Assembly: GCA_964631565.1 (NCBI GenBank)
Contig: CAZVYJ010000061.1
Span: forward strand, 1 to 15,567
Reading direction: 5' to 3'
Source of the DNA: CAZVYJ01 sp964631565
GTDB lineage: Bacteria; Planctomycetota; Phycisphaerae; SM23-33
Length of the DNA: 15,567 nucleotides
The notes beneath the pieces were generated by a model. That model was given only the letters and a program-made list of their open reading frames with translations, had not been told where the DNA came from and searched no databases. Below, piece by piece: positions 1-7,145 of the stretch. Each line of letters starts with the position of its first letter. Within the stretch, counting starts at the first letter, position 1. The position numbers were made by a program, and so were the translations under genes.

Positions 1-31
1 AACTGTTACGAGGCAACTATTTACGTCCAAG

Positions 32-123
32 AAATCGGGCAGAATCGGGCAGGCGCAGGAATAAAAAGCAATCGCGGGCAACGGGCGGCAGGCAACAGGC
101 CCCAGCTGGAACGAACCGGCGCC
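32..123 (+). repeat. Left copy of ~92-base inverted repeat
   Basis: Aligned by hand to the reverse complement of 15426-15517, this block matches at about 72 of 92 positions with no gaps (about 78%). The shared core is GGAATAAAA, GCAATC, GGGCAAC and GCAGGCAACAGGC in the same order. Both copies are followed on the same relative strand by GGAAC-rich simple sequence. This points to a dispersed intergenic repeat family. It does not look like transposon ends, because no transposase and no precise termini are visible. Confidence 0.65.
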
Positions 124-298
124 AAGGGCGATAGAGGGACAGAAATTGTGCTTCGCAGCGCCTTCGGCATCGGAGCGCGTATTCTGGAAACCGGAACCCG
201 TTTCTCCAAACTCGGAACTCAGAACACTGAACTTGTTTTTAATTCGCAGTTCGCGATTTTCCGCCGCAGGCGAGCGTTTGAATTTTGCCTTGCAGCAC

Positions 299-328
299 CT
301 GACGGGCGGGGCTGGATTCTGTTATGAT
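299..328 (+). promoter_or_regulatory. Possible sigma70-type promoter
   Basis: CTGACG (299-304) and TATGAT (323-328) are separated by 18 bases, with 4/6 and 5/6 matches to the -35 and -10 consensus. Transcription would start about 7 bases further on, almost at the ATG at 336. No Shine-Dalgarno site precedes that ATG, so a leaderless or near-leaderless message is possible. Prediction by eye only. Confidence 0.3.
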
Positions 329-335
329 TTTGTGA

Positions 336-1091
336 ATGAATGGAGTCGGTGCTAAAACATTCAGCGGGCGTGTGCTTGTCATCGTTCCCGCGTACAACGA
401 GTCCGGCAGCATACTGGACGCCATCGGCGAAGTGGCCAGGGAGTATCCGTCGGCCGACGTGCTTGTCGTTGACGACGGCTCATCTGACGGCACCGGCGAA
501 CTGGCCCGCTCTGCCGGCGCGACGGTGCTTACGCTGCCGTGCAATCTCGGCGTGGGCGGAGCGGTTCAGACCGGCTACATCTATGCCGCCGAGCACGGCT
601 ATGATGCAGCTGTGCAGTACGACGCGGACCGCCAGCACAGGGCGAATCTTATATCATCGCTGGTGGAGGATGTTTTTGCCGGCCGGGCCGATCTGACGAT
701 AGGCAGCCGCCTGCTCGGCGGGCTGAGGTTCAGGTTTCATCCGCTGCGTTTCATCGGCAACCGGTTGCTGTCGATGCTTGTCTCGCTGATCGCCGGTCAG
801 AAAATCACCGACCCGACCAGCGGTTTTCGTGCCGCATCGAAGCGGGCGATAAGGTTTTTCGCAAATCATTACCCGCAGAGCTACCTTGGCGACACGGCCG
901 AGGCGCTTGTCTGGGCGGCCAGGCAGAAGATGCGGATTACCGAAGTGCCTGTTCGCATGCGTCAGCGGACCGAGGGCATGTCAGCCGCAGGCAGCCTGAA
1001 AGGGTTCTGGCACATGATGCGGATAGTGCTGGCCGTTCTTGTCGATTGTTTCGAACCTGTTGTAGTCGAAGATCAGGAGCCGACAAAATGA
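336..1091 (+). CDS. Glycosyltransferase family 2, DPM1/polyprenyl-phosphate sugar transferase type
   Basis: 251 aa, a GT-A fold family 2 enzyme. It probably moves a sugar from a nucleotide donor to a polyprenyl phosphate or a growing glycan at the cytoplasmic membrane. The N-terminal IVPAYNESG motif (about 16-24), VVDDGSSDGT (44-53) and the second acidic motif YDADRQH (95-101) are visible. A TDPTSGFRAASK-type segment near residue 160 is typical of this subgroup. The usual Gly in DADGQH is Arg here. There is no hydrophobic C-terminal anchor; membrane attachment may come from the DUF2304 protein that overlaps its stop by ATGA, a common pairing. The start at 336 lacks a Shine-Dalgarno site, but no better in-frame start exists before the first motif. 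Sugar specificity cannot be read from sequence. Confidence 0.9.
   Translation: MNGVGAKTFSGRVLVIVPAYNESGSILDAIGEVAREYPSADVLVVDDGSSDGTGELARSAGATVLTLPCNLGVGGAVQTGYIYAAEHGYDAAVQYDADRQHRANLISSLVEDVFAGRADLTIGSRLLGGLRFRFHPLRFIGNRLLSMLVSLIAGQKITDPTSGFRAASKRAIRFFANHYPQSYLGDTAEALVWAARQKMRITEVPVRMRQRTEGMSAAGSLKGFWHMMRIVLAVLVDCFEPVVVEDQEPTK
1075..1079 (+). promoter_or_regulatory. Shine-Dalgarno site fixing the DUF2304 start
   Basis: AGGAG lies 8 bases before ATG 1088, inside the end of the upstream glycosyltransferase gene. It supports 1088 as the start rather than the upstream in-frame ATG at 1046, and suggests translational coupling through the ATGA overlap. Confidence 0.7.
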
Positions 1092-1501
1092 TCGCAATGA
1101 TTGCAGAAACCATTCCCGATGACATCAGGATAGTGCAGCACATTCTGCCGCTTGCCGCGGCGCTGTTGATCGGACTGGTGACGTTCGAGCTTATCCGCCG
1201 CCGCAAACTTTGCGAGGAATACGCCGTGCTGTGGGTGCTGGCGTCGATTGTGCTGGTGGTCTTCGCACTGTTCCCGAAACTTCTGTGGTACATCAGCGAG
1301 GTGCTGGACCTGTTCTACCTGACCACGCTTGTTCTGATGTGTTTTGGTTTTCTGGCGCTCGTGGTGCTTCATCTGTCGGTCGTCATCAGCCGCAGCATGG
1401 AGGACAACCGCCGGTTCGCACAGCGTATGGCCATGCTCGAACGCAAAGTCGAACAGCTCAGCGGCGGGAAGAAAGAGGATGACCCGGCTGAAAGCGACTA
1501 G
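1088..1501 (+). CDS. DUF2304 family small membrane protein
   Basis: 137 aa. Three hydrophobic stretches (about residues 17-35, 43-65 and 72-97) are followed by a charged, probably coiled-coil tail with MAMLERKVEQL. Size, three-helix layout and location directly after a DPM1-like GT2 match DUF2304 (PF10066) proteins, which often accompany such transferases. A plausible role is a membrane partner or anchor for the preceding GT2; this is inferred from gene pairing, since the family has no established biochemistry that I know of. The start overlaps the GT2 stop (ATGA). Its stop codon TAG (1499-1501) sits inside a CTAG palindrome that also supplies the stop of the convergent gene. Confidence 0.85.
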   Translation: MIAMIAETIPDDIRIVQHILPLAAALLIGLVTFELIRRRKLCEEYAVLWVLASIVLVVFALFPKLLWYISEVLDLFYLTTLVLMCFGFLALVVLHLSVVISRSMEDNRRFAQRMAMLERKVEQLSGGKKEDDPAESD

Positions 1502-2280
1502 CCGCCGAGAAGCTGCCTGATGTTGTATGCGGTGACGATCTTGAAGTAGTTCAGGTAGTGCACGGCGATAGGGAGGCGATATCTGCCGGCGGCGATTTCC
1601 CTGGCGACGTTCAACTCTTCCCGGAACTGCTTGCGGAAGCTGGTGGTCGATTTGCTGGTGGAATGCGCGCGGAACGCGGCGAGATAGCGGTTGACGAATC
1701 TTCCGGGCCATTTTTCGCCGAGCCGCAGCCAGTAGTTGTAGTCCATGCAGTAGTGCAGGTCTTTGCGGAAAGGCCCGGTCTGTTCGCCGGCCTGCCGCCG
1801 CCAGAAAACTCCCATCTGCGAGATCCAGTTTTCCTCCAGCAGCTTTCGGTAGCTCCATCGCCGCATCCGGAGATTTTTGTACAGCGTCACCAGCCTGCGG
1901 ATTTCGCGGTCGTCGGCGTCGATTATACGGACCTTTCCGTAGAGCCACCGGGTTTGCGGTTCGTCGGCGAAAATTTTCGCGACCGTCGCCAGACAGCCTG
2001 GCTCGTAGGTATCGTCGCTGTTCAGCCAGCCGATGATATCTCCGCCGGCCATCGCGATGCCCTTGTTCAGGGCGTCGGCCTGGCCTTCGTCGCGCTGCGA
2101 TATCCACTTAATCGCATCGCCGCGGTTTTTGAGCAGTTCGACGGAGCCGTCGGTCGACCCGCCGTCCACGACGATGTGCTCCAGGCGGAAATCGCCGTGC
2201 TGCGTATGCACGGAGTCCAGAGTTCGCTCCAGGAACTTTGCCTGGTTGTAAGACGGCGTAATTATTGATATGGTCATCAT
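1498..2280 (-). CDS. Glycosyltransferase family 2 (WcaA-like)
   Basis: 260 aa, cytoplasmic GT-A enzyme. Motifs: ISIITPSYNQ (4-13), VDGGSTDGS (38-46), the metal/sugar-nucleotide site LNSDD (86-90), and a downstream MDYNYWLRL segment where this subgroup often has its catalytic acid region. Length fits a single-domain GT2. There are two adjacent ATG codons (2280 and 2277); GGAG sits 1 base before the first and 4 before the second, so the protein may start at either Met. It runs opposite to both neighbours: convergent with DUF2304, sharing four bases, and divergent from the GT4 at 2364 across 83 bases. It probably adds one sugar of the repeat unit; donor and acceptor are unknown. Confidence 0.88.
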   Translation of the reverse strand: MMTISIITPSYNQAKFLERTLDSVHTQHGDFRLEHIVVDGGSTDGSVELLKNRGDAIKWISQRDEGQADALNKGIAMAGGDIIGWLNSDDTYEPGCLATVAKIFADEPQTRWLYGKVRIIDADDREIRRLVTLYKNLRMRRWSYRKLLEENWISQMGVFWRRQAGEQTGPFRKDLHYCMDYNYWLRLGEKWPGRFVNRYLAAFRAHSTSKSTTSFRKQFREELNVAREIAAGRYRLPIAVHYLNYFKIVTAYNIRQLLGG

Positions 2281-2363
2281 GCTCCAAAGAAATACTCCAG
2301 GGCCTTTCGTGTTGGCAAGAGATAAAGTTTGTCAGACATTTCAGACGTGAAGGTTCAATCTGA

Positions 2364-3458
2364 ATGAGAATTGCGATAAGCCTGCTTGGTTTCCGGCCCG
2401 GCCGAATCGGCGGGGCAGAGACATATATCCGCCAGTTGGTCGCCGAGCTTGTCGGTCTGGCCGGCGGCGACAGCATTACGCTTGTCGCTCGCCGGGAAAT
2501 CGCCGGTGAATTTTCGCGGATGGGCTGCGAGACGGCGGTAGTCGATGCCGGCGAATGGCGCATCGGGTCGGCAAGGTGTCTTGAGGCGTTCACGCCGTAC
2601 CGTGCGAGGTTCGTCGAAGAAATTTTCCGTTCGATATCTCCCGATGTCGCCTTCTTTCCGCAGCAGTCGATATTTCCCAGGGCGGTCGAATGCCAGGCTG
2701 TGATAACCGTGCATGATGTTCAGCATCTGCTGCTGCCTTCCAACTATTCGATGGCTGAGCGTGCGTTTCGCCGGTCGATATACGCCTACAGCCTCGCCCG
2801 CGCCGACAGGATAATCGCCATATCAGCCCAGACCGCGGGGATGCTCGTGGATTTGTGCGGGGCGTCTTCGGAGAAGATTTCGGTCATCCATCACGGCATG
2901 TGCAAGATCGAGCCTGCCTCCGTCCGGCCGTCAGACCGGGTGGCCGGGAAATATATTTACTATCCGGCCGCCTCGTTCCGACACAAGGGGCATGATGTGT
3001 TGATCAGGACGTTCGCCGAGTTGAAGCGACGCGGCGGGTTTGATTACAAACTTGTTCTGACCGGCCGGCAGACCGGTTACTGGCGGAAATGCCGCAGGCT
3101 TGTCCGGTCATTATCGCTCGAGGAAGATGTTATTCACCTTGGTTTTGTCGAATGGCCGGAAGTTCTGGGATTGTACAAGTCGGCCGAGGCGGTCGTGTTT
3201 CCGTCGCAGTTTGAGGGGTTCGGGCTTCCGGTGCTGGAGGCGGTATGTTTCGGACGCAAAATCATATGCTCGCGTCTGGATGTATTCGATGAAATCGGCG
3301 TGCCGCGTCGGAACCAGATAGATTTCGGCGATCCGGACGCGATGCTCTCCGCGATGGAACTTGATCCGCCGGTTCTGGAAAAGCCCCATCAAAGCTGGCG
3401 CGAGACAGCCGTGCTTACGCTGAATACGCTCCGCGATGCTGCGGGCGGCGTCTGTTAG
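2364..3458 (+). CDS. Glycosyltransferase family 4
   Basis: 364 aa with a two-domain GT-B layout. The N-terminal acceptor domain has GGAETYIRQL (16-25) and a TVHDVQH segment (115-121). The C-terminal domain has RHKGHD (206-211), LVLTGRQTG, and the GT4 E-x7-E motif EGFGLPVLE (284-292) that contacts the donor sugar nucleotide. It resembles retaining mannosyl/rhamnosyl-type GT4 enzymes of polysaccharide loci, but the sugar cannot be assigned. A weak GAAGG site (2349-2353) precedes the ATG by 10 bases. The gene stands alone on its strand between two minus-strand genes; its stop is only 5 bases from the stop of the convergent pyruvyl transferase. Confidence 0.9.
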   Translation: MRIAISLLGFRPGRIGGAETYIRQLVAELVGLAGGDSITLVARREIAGEFSRMGCETAVVDAGEWRIGSARCLEAFTPYRARFVEEIFRSISPDVAFFPQQSIFPRAVECQAVITVHDVQHLLLPSNYSMAERAFRRSIYAYSLARADRIIAISAQTAGMLVDLCGASSEKISVIHHGMCKIEPASVRPSDRVAGKYIYYPAASFRHKGHDVLIRTFAELKRRGGFDYKLVLTGRQTGYWRKCRRLVRSLSLEEDVIHLGFVEWPEVLGLYKSAEAVVFPSQFEGFGLPVLEAVCFGRKIICSRLDVFDEIGVPRRNQIDFGDPDAMLSAMELDPPVLEKPHQSWRETAVLTLNTLRDAAGGVC

Positions 3459-3463
3459 TCGGG

Positions 3464-4735
3464 TCAGCTCGCCACGAACTCGCAGAATTTATCCGCGTTG
3501 TTCTGCGCACTCTGCCGAAGCTGGACGATTCGTTCGCTGATAATCTCGAAAGGATATTGTCCCGATTTCAGGGCCTCGACCCATTCCGACAGTTTGCCGA
3601 TATCCGCCTGGCCGGTCTGGTACCGCCAAGGCAGGGCCATCTGCTCGACCAGGCTTGAGGCTTTGGGGCTTCGGCATGAGAGTATCACCGCGGTGCGGGA
3701 CATTGCCGCCGCTATTGCGACATGCATTCTGCTTGTTACGACGAGGTCCATTGCCGCAGTCAGGTCGGCCATGGCTTCAGGCGTGAGCTGCCACGGCGGA
3801 ACAACATCGCACTTATAGCCGACTGCTTTTGCGAGCCGCCGGCAGAACGCCGGGTCATAGATGCGGCGGTTTTCACTTGGAAACAGAACCACCTGCCAGC
3901 CCTGGTGCACCATATTTTGGATAAATCCGGCCAATACATCCATATCCGCCATGGGTTGGCCCGGTTCTCTGGCCATGCATATTCCGATGCGTCCCGCTGA
4001 ATTTTCTCCGCCCGGGGTTATCCCGAGCTGTCGCATTACAAGTTCACCGAGAATTCTGTCGCCGTCATCCATTGCGAATGCCGGATCGCCGACGATCCTT
4101 ACGTCGCTGAAGCCGAATTTTTTCAGGATATCGGCGCTGTGTTTGTCGCGAACGGTGACGCATCCGGCCGCTTCGAGACCAAGCAGGCTTTTTCTTCCGA
4201 ATGAGCTTCGAATGTGTTCAACGCCGACGCCCCAGATAAAAACCGCCTTGCCGTATTTTTTTGCGGCCCGCGCGACAGTTGCCGAGCAGTTCAGAAGGCC
4301 CGTCCACGGGTTAGCGAGCAGTGCGGATTCCTGCAGCAGCTGCCCGCCGCCGATTATCACGGCGTCGCAGCGGCGGATTGCGGCGATAAACTGCGACGAA
4401 ATGCCCACCAGCCTGATTCCCCGGACGGATTTTATGCGATGGACAGTCTGCGTATATTCCGGGTCCCATGACCCGACGGTTATTTGCGTACGGTCGATGC
4501 CCCTGGCCGTGAGCATACGAAGAATGCCGGAGAGGATCATTTCGTCTCCGATGTTTATCCCCCCGTAGGCTCCGAAGATGGCTATTTCCGGCCGTGACAT
4601 GTTCCGTGCCGCTTCCGTATTGTTAAGCCGAAAGAAATACCCACGTCCTGAATAGCCATTATTAGACAGCCATACCGCTGCCGCGTCAATTATTGCGAAC
4701 AGGCTCTTTGGCCGGTTCGTTGACTTTTCAGCCAT
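3464..4735 (-). CDS. Polysaccharide pyruvyl transferase family protein (CsaB-like)
   Basis: 423 aa, PS_pyruv_trans family (PF04230). Family members attach ketal pyruvate from phosphoenolpyruvate to sugars of exopolysaccharides or cell-wall polymers. Visible motifs are GAYGGINIGDEMIL (55-68), GGGQLLQ (129-135), IWGVGVE (about 168-174), VGDPAF (215-220) and SRMHVAIAA (335-343), the last being the hallmark C-terminal SR(M/L)H segment. The first 45 residues precede the usual domain start; Met46 (position 4600) is an alternative start with only a weak GGA-rich site. I kept 4735 because the extension has a coherent amphipathic segment and 4735 leaves room for a divergent promoter. It is the only visible non-sugar decoration enzyme here other than the PaaK-like protein. 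Confidence 0.85.
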   Translation of the reverse strand: MAEKSTNRPKSLFAIIDAAAVWLSNNGYSGRGYFFRLNNTEAARNMSRPEIAIFGAYGGINIGDEMILSGILRMLTARGIDRTQITVGSWDPEYTQTVHRIKSVRGIRLVGISSQFIAAIRRCDAVIIGGGQLLQESALLANPWTGLLNCSATVARAAKKYGKAVFIWGVGVEHIRSSFGRKSLLGLEAAGCVTVRDKHSADILKKFGFSDVRIVGDPAFAMDDGDRILGELVMRQLGITPGGENSAGRIGICMAREPGQPMADMDVLAGFIQNMVHQGWQVVLFPSENRRIYDPAFCRRLAKAVGYKCDVVPPWQLTPEAMADLTAAMDLVVTSRMHVAIAAAMSRTAVILSCRSPKASSLVEQMALPWRYQTGQADIGKLSEWVEALKSGQYPFEIISERIVQLRQSAQNNADKFCEFVAS

Positions 4736-4822
4736 GTGCGTTTTAGACTGCTTCAGCGGCAGAACTTTTCAGAGAAGTGTTTACAGGCGCCGTTGGCTAA
4801 AGTCTCTTTTGCGAGCGAGATT

Positions 4823-6904
4823 ATGCGAATCTGTTTTTTTTCTTCGGGCAACAGTCTGCAGGGCGGAGCGGAACTGCTGCAGGCTCGAAAAGCCGCTTAC
4901 CTGATAAAAGAGGGGTGGGACGTTCATGTTGTTCTGCCTGCGGAAAGCGAACTCGCCGCTCATTATCGCAGCCTTGGCGCGAATGTGCATATTATCTACT
5001 GGCAGCACCTTCAGACCCTGCGCAAACCGCTCCACGTGCTGAAATATCTGTTCTATCTGCCGATTATCACCGTTCGCCTTGCGATGCTGCTGCGACGGCA
5101 TCGCATAGACATAATTCATGTTAACGAGATACTCGATTTTCAGGGGCTTGTGGCAGCCAGACTGGCAAGGGTGCCGTCGCTCATGTATGTGCAGTGTATT
5201 CTGCACCCGAGGCTGCTGCGATGGACGCTGGGGTTCATTGCCGGGACACTGGCCGACAGGCTGGTGTGCCCTTCGCGGGCTGCGCTTCGGATGAATTTCG
5301 GCGATTCGCCCGGCGAGAAGGTGTGTCTGAACTACGAAGGCGGCCCGGATCCGCATCAGTTCGATCCGGACAGTGTGAAGCCGATCAGACCGCCGGGCTG
5401 CGAGGGAAATCTTGTTATCGGCATGGTGGCGAAACTTGTACGGGACAAGGGACACCTGTTGCTGCTCGACCTGGCCGAGGAACTTCGGCGGCGCGGGCAC
5501 AAAAATCTGAAATATGTCATTGTCGGCGGCAAAGTGGCCGGGCATGAAGCTTATGCGGGTGAGATTGAGAGGCAAATTTCCGAACGCGGGCTTGCTGACA
5601 TGTTTATTCTTGCCGGCCAACAGAAAAACATTCCCGGCTACGTGGCCGGCATGGATATACTCTGCCACCTTCCGCTGGTGGAGGACTGCTTTCCGGCCGT
5701 TCCGATGGAAGGCGCAATGATGGGCAAGGCAGTGCTGAGCTTTTTCAGCGGCGGCATTCCGGAGGAAGTTACGCATCCGACGAGCATTCGCCTCGTGCCA
5801 ATAGGCGACATGAAAGCGCTGGCCGACCAGGCGGAACAGTTGATAGACGACGAAAGCCTGAGGAAGCGGCTTGGCAGCAGCGCAAGGCGCGAAATCAACG
5901 GCAAATTCCCGGCTGAAGATCATCATGCGAAGCTGAAATCCATGTACATGGAGCTGATATCTCCGGGGGGCCGGCCTCGGCGCATGAAACTGATGCGCGT
6001 CATCCACAGCCTGGCCGTCGGCGGCGTCGAACGGCAGACGCTGCTCGTGGCGGGGCGACTGAGAAGCAAGGTGGACATCGACCTCGTGACGCTTTCAGAT
6101 GCAGGGGCGCTGAAGGTTCCGGCTGACTGGCGTGAAGTCAGACATATTTCACTTGGGGCCGAAAAAGGCGAGGGGTTCATCCGGCGATTCATCCGCACGC
6201 TGTGGCGCCTTTATCGGACAGTCAGAAAACGCAGGCCCGACGTGATGATCTGCTCCCAGGTCTGGCCTGACCTGCTCGGCATGATTGCCGGCCGCCTGGC
6301 CGGAGTGAAAACCTGCATATGTCTTCACGGTGAAAATCCGGACCTGACGGCCAGCAGGCCGCTTGTATATTTCAAACCGCTGGCGAGAGTTCTTTACCGA
6401 ATTTTCAGGCCGAGACTGATAACGACCTGCCCGAGCCTCGCCGAGTTTGTTGCGGAATTATTCGGCGTCGGCCTCTCCATGGTCAGGGTGATTCCCAACG
6501 GCGTTGTTGTGCCGCCGGCCGCCCGCCAGCTGCGATCCGCAGGGACGGTGCGGTTTGTCATGACGAGCAGATTGATTCCGCTGAAGAACCATACCATGGC
6601 GATTCACGCGATGGAAACTGTCCGTAAACGGAATATTGCGGCGGAACTGGTGATAGCCGGCGACGGCCCGATGGCGGGCGAGCTTGCCTCGCTTGTTGAA
6701 AGCCTGAACCTCGGCGACAGCATTCGCTTTCTTGGAGCGGTCGACGATATAACATCCGTATTGATATCGTCCGATGTTCTGCTTCAGCCGAGTTCCAGCG
6801 AGGGATTCTCCAACAGTGTTCTGGAAGCGATAGCCGCCGGCCTGGTGGTCGTGGCTTCGCAGACCATTGGGCATGCGGACATAAAAAATATGCCGAATCT
6901 CTGA
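4823..6904 (+). CDS. Tandem GT4-GT4 fused glycosyltransferase, frame-interrupted near its end
   Basis: 693 aa as read in frame. Residues 1-387 form one complete family 4 enzyme: MRICFFSSGN start, GGAELLQ, and a C-terminal motif EDCFPAVPMEGAM whose E-x7-E equivalent reads D-x7-E. Residues 388-693 begin a second GT4 at Met388 (5984): MRVIHSLAVGGVERQT, CLHGENPD, VIPNGV, TSRLIPLKNH and EGFSNSVLE. The linker (ISPGGRPRR) is very short. The frame stops at 6902-6904, just after GHADIK, about 60 residues before a GT4 should end; the rest lies in the -1 frame. I chose ATG 4823 over GTG 4736 because family similarity begins there and 4736 abuts the divergent start codon. Two glycosyl transfers in one polypeptide are likely if it is translated through. 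Confidence 0.8.
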   Translation: MRICFFSSGNSLQGGAELLQARKAAYLIKEGWDVHVVLPAESELAAHYRSLGANVHIIYWQHLQTLRKPLHVLKYLFYLPIITVRLAMLLRRHRIDIIHVNEILDFQGLVAARLARVPSLMYVQCILHPRLLRWTLGFIAGTLADRLVCPSRAALRMNFGDSPGEKVCLNYEGGPDPHQFDPDSVKPIRPPGCEGNLVIGMVAKLVRDKGHLLLLDLAEELRRRGHKNLKYVIVGGKVAGHEAYAGEIERQISERGLADMFILAGQQKNIPGYVAGMDILCHLPLVEDCFPAVPMEGAMMGKAVLSFFSGGIPEEVTHPTSIRLVPIGDMKALADQAEQLIDDESLRKRLGSSARREINGKFPAEDHHAKLKSMYMELISPGGRPRRMKLMRVIHSLAVGGVERQTLLVAGRLRSKVDIDLVTLSDAGALKVPADWREVRHISLGAEKGEGFIRRFIRTLWRLYRTVRKRRPDVMICSQVWPDLLGMIAGRLAGVKTCICLHGENPDLTASRPLVYFKPLARVLYRIFRPRLITTCPSLAEFVAELFGVGLSMVRVIPNGVVVPPAARQLRSAGTVRFVMTSRLIPLKNHTMAIHAMETVRKRNIAAELVIAGDGPMAGELASLVESLNLGDSIRFLGAVDDITSVLISSDVLLQPSSSEGFSNSVLEAIAAGLVVVASQTIGHADIKNMPNL
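6883..6889 (+). other. A AAA AAT heptamer at the reading-frame break
   Basis: In the GT4 frame the codons are ATA AAA AAT, which fits the X XXY YYZ pattern for -1 slippage. Moving back one base here joins GHADI to KKYAESLILVPPND, restoring the expected GT4 C-terminus. An ancestral run of seven A instead of six would do the same. I see no strong downstream stem-loop and no upstream Shine-Dalgarno-like stimulator, so a lost base (real mutation or sequencing error) is at least as likely as programmed slippage. Confidence 0.6.
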
Positions 6905-7095
6905 TTCTCGTGCCGCCGAACGATCAGCAGGCCTTTACTGAGGCCGTGCTCAAACTGGCCCGCAACCCCGAGCAAATCAACGTCCTTGGCCCCTCCGGAC
7001 GGAAGGCTGTTGCGGAAAAACTCTCCATTGAATGTACTATTGAAGCGCAGATGAATAATCTGGACGATATTCGACGCTGCCGTCTGCCTGAGTGA
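6883..7095 (+). pseudogene. C-terminal remainder of the second GT4, in the -1 frame
   Basis: Read in the -1 frame from 6883, this gives about 70 residues: KKYAESLILVPPND, then QQAFTEAVLKLARNPEQI, then a helical tail ending CRLPE. The VPPND...AFTEAVLKLARNPE pattern is the normal end of a GT4 Rossmann domain (the LVPPGDPEALAEAI-type segment). Alone it has no catalytic motif, and its first possible start is GTG 6910 with no ribosome site. I read it as the displaced tail of the upstream gene; joined through 6883 the protein would be about 757 aa. Its stop (7093-7095) overlaps a GTG at 7092 in the next frame. Confidence 0.75.
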
Positions 7096-7133
7096 GTAAG
7101 ATTGCGTCATTTCATTTTGTCGGGTTTGTTTTC

Positions 7134-7138
7134 AGGAA
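7134..7138 (+). promoter_or_regulatory. Shine-Dalgarno site fixing the PaaK-like start
   Basis: AGGAA lies 7 bases before ATG 7146. It favours 7146 over the in-frame GTG at 7092, whose 18 extra residues are low in recognisable family similarity. Confidence 0.6.
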
Positions 7139-7145
7139 TTTTACT

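Larger units (their letters stand above)
1..335. other. Non-coding leader region with repeats
   Basis: I see no credible gene here; the short open frames lack family motifs and overlap repeats. The segment holds a tandem decamer (AATCGGGCAG twice, 33-52), then a purine-rich block with GGCAAC/GGCAGG units (about 60-110) that matches the far end of the window in inverted orientation. A stretch of GGAAC-type units follows (about 191-232: CCGGAACCC, then CGGAACTCAGAACACTGAAC). The final ~40 bases contain a possible promoter for the first glycosyltransferase. Confidence 0.6.

Noticed and set aside
4736..4822. GTG 4736 as start of the GT4 fusion
   Set aside because: The extra 29 residues have no GT4 similarity, the codon abuts the start codon of the divergent gene, and GT4 similarity begins exactly at Met 4823.
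4781..6007. 408-residue minus-strand frame opposite the GT4 fusion
   Set aside because: No recognisable motifs, while the plus strand has clear GT4 signatures across the same stretch.
6883..6912. Firm claim of programmed -1 frameshifting
   Set aside because: No strong downstream stem-loop or upstream stimulator is seen; only GGCC/GGCC with four pairs near 6940. Kept as one of two explanations.
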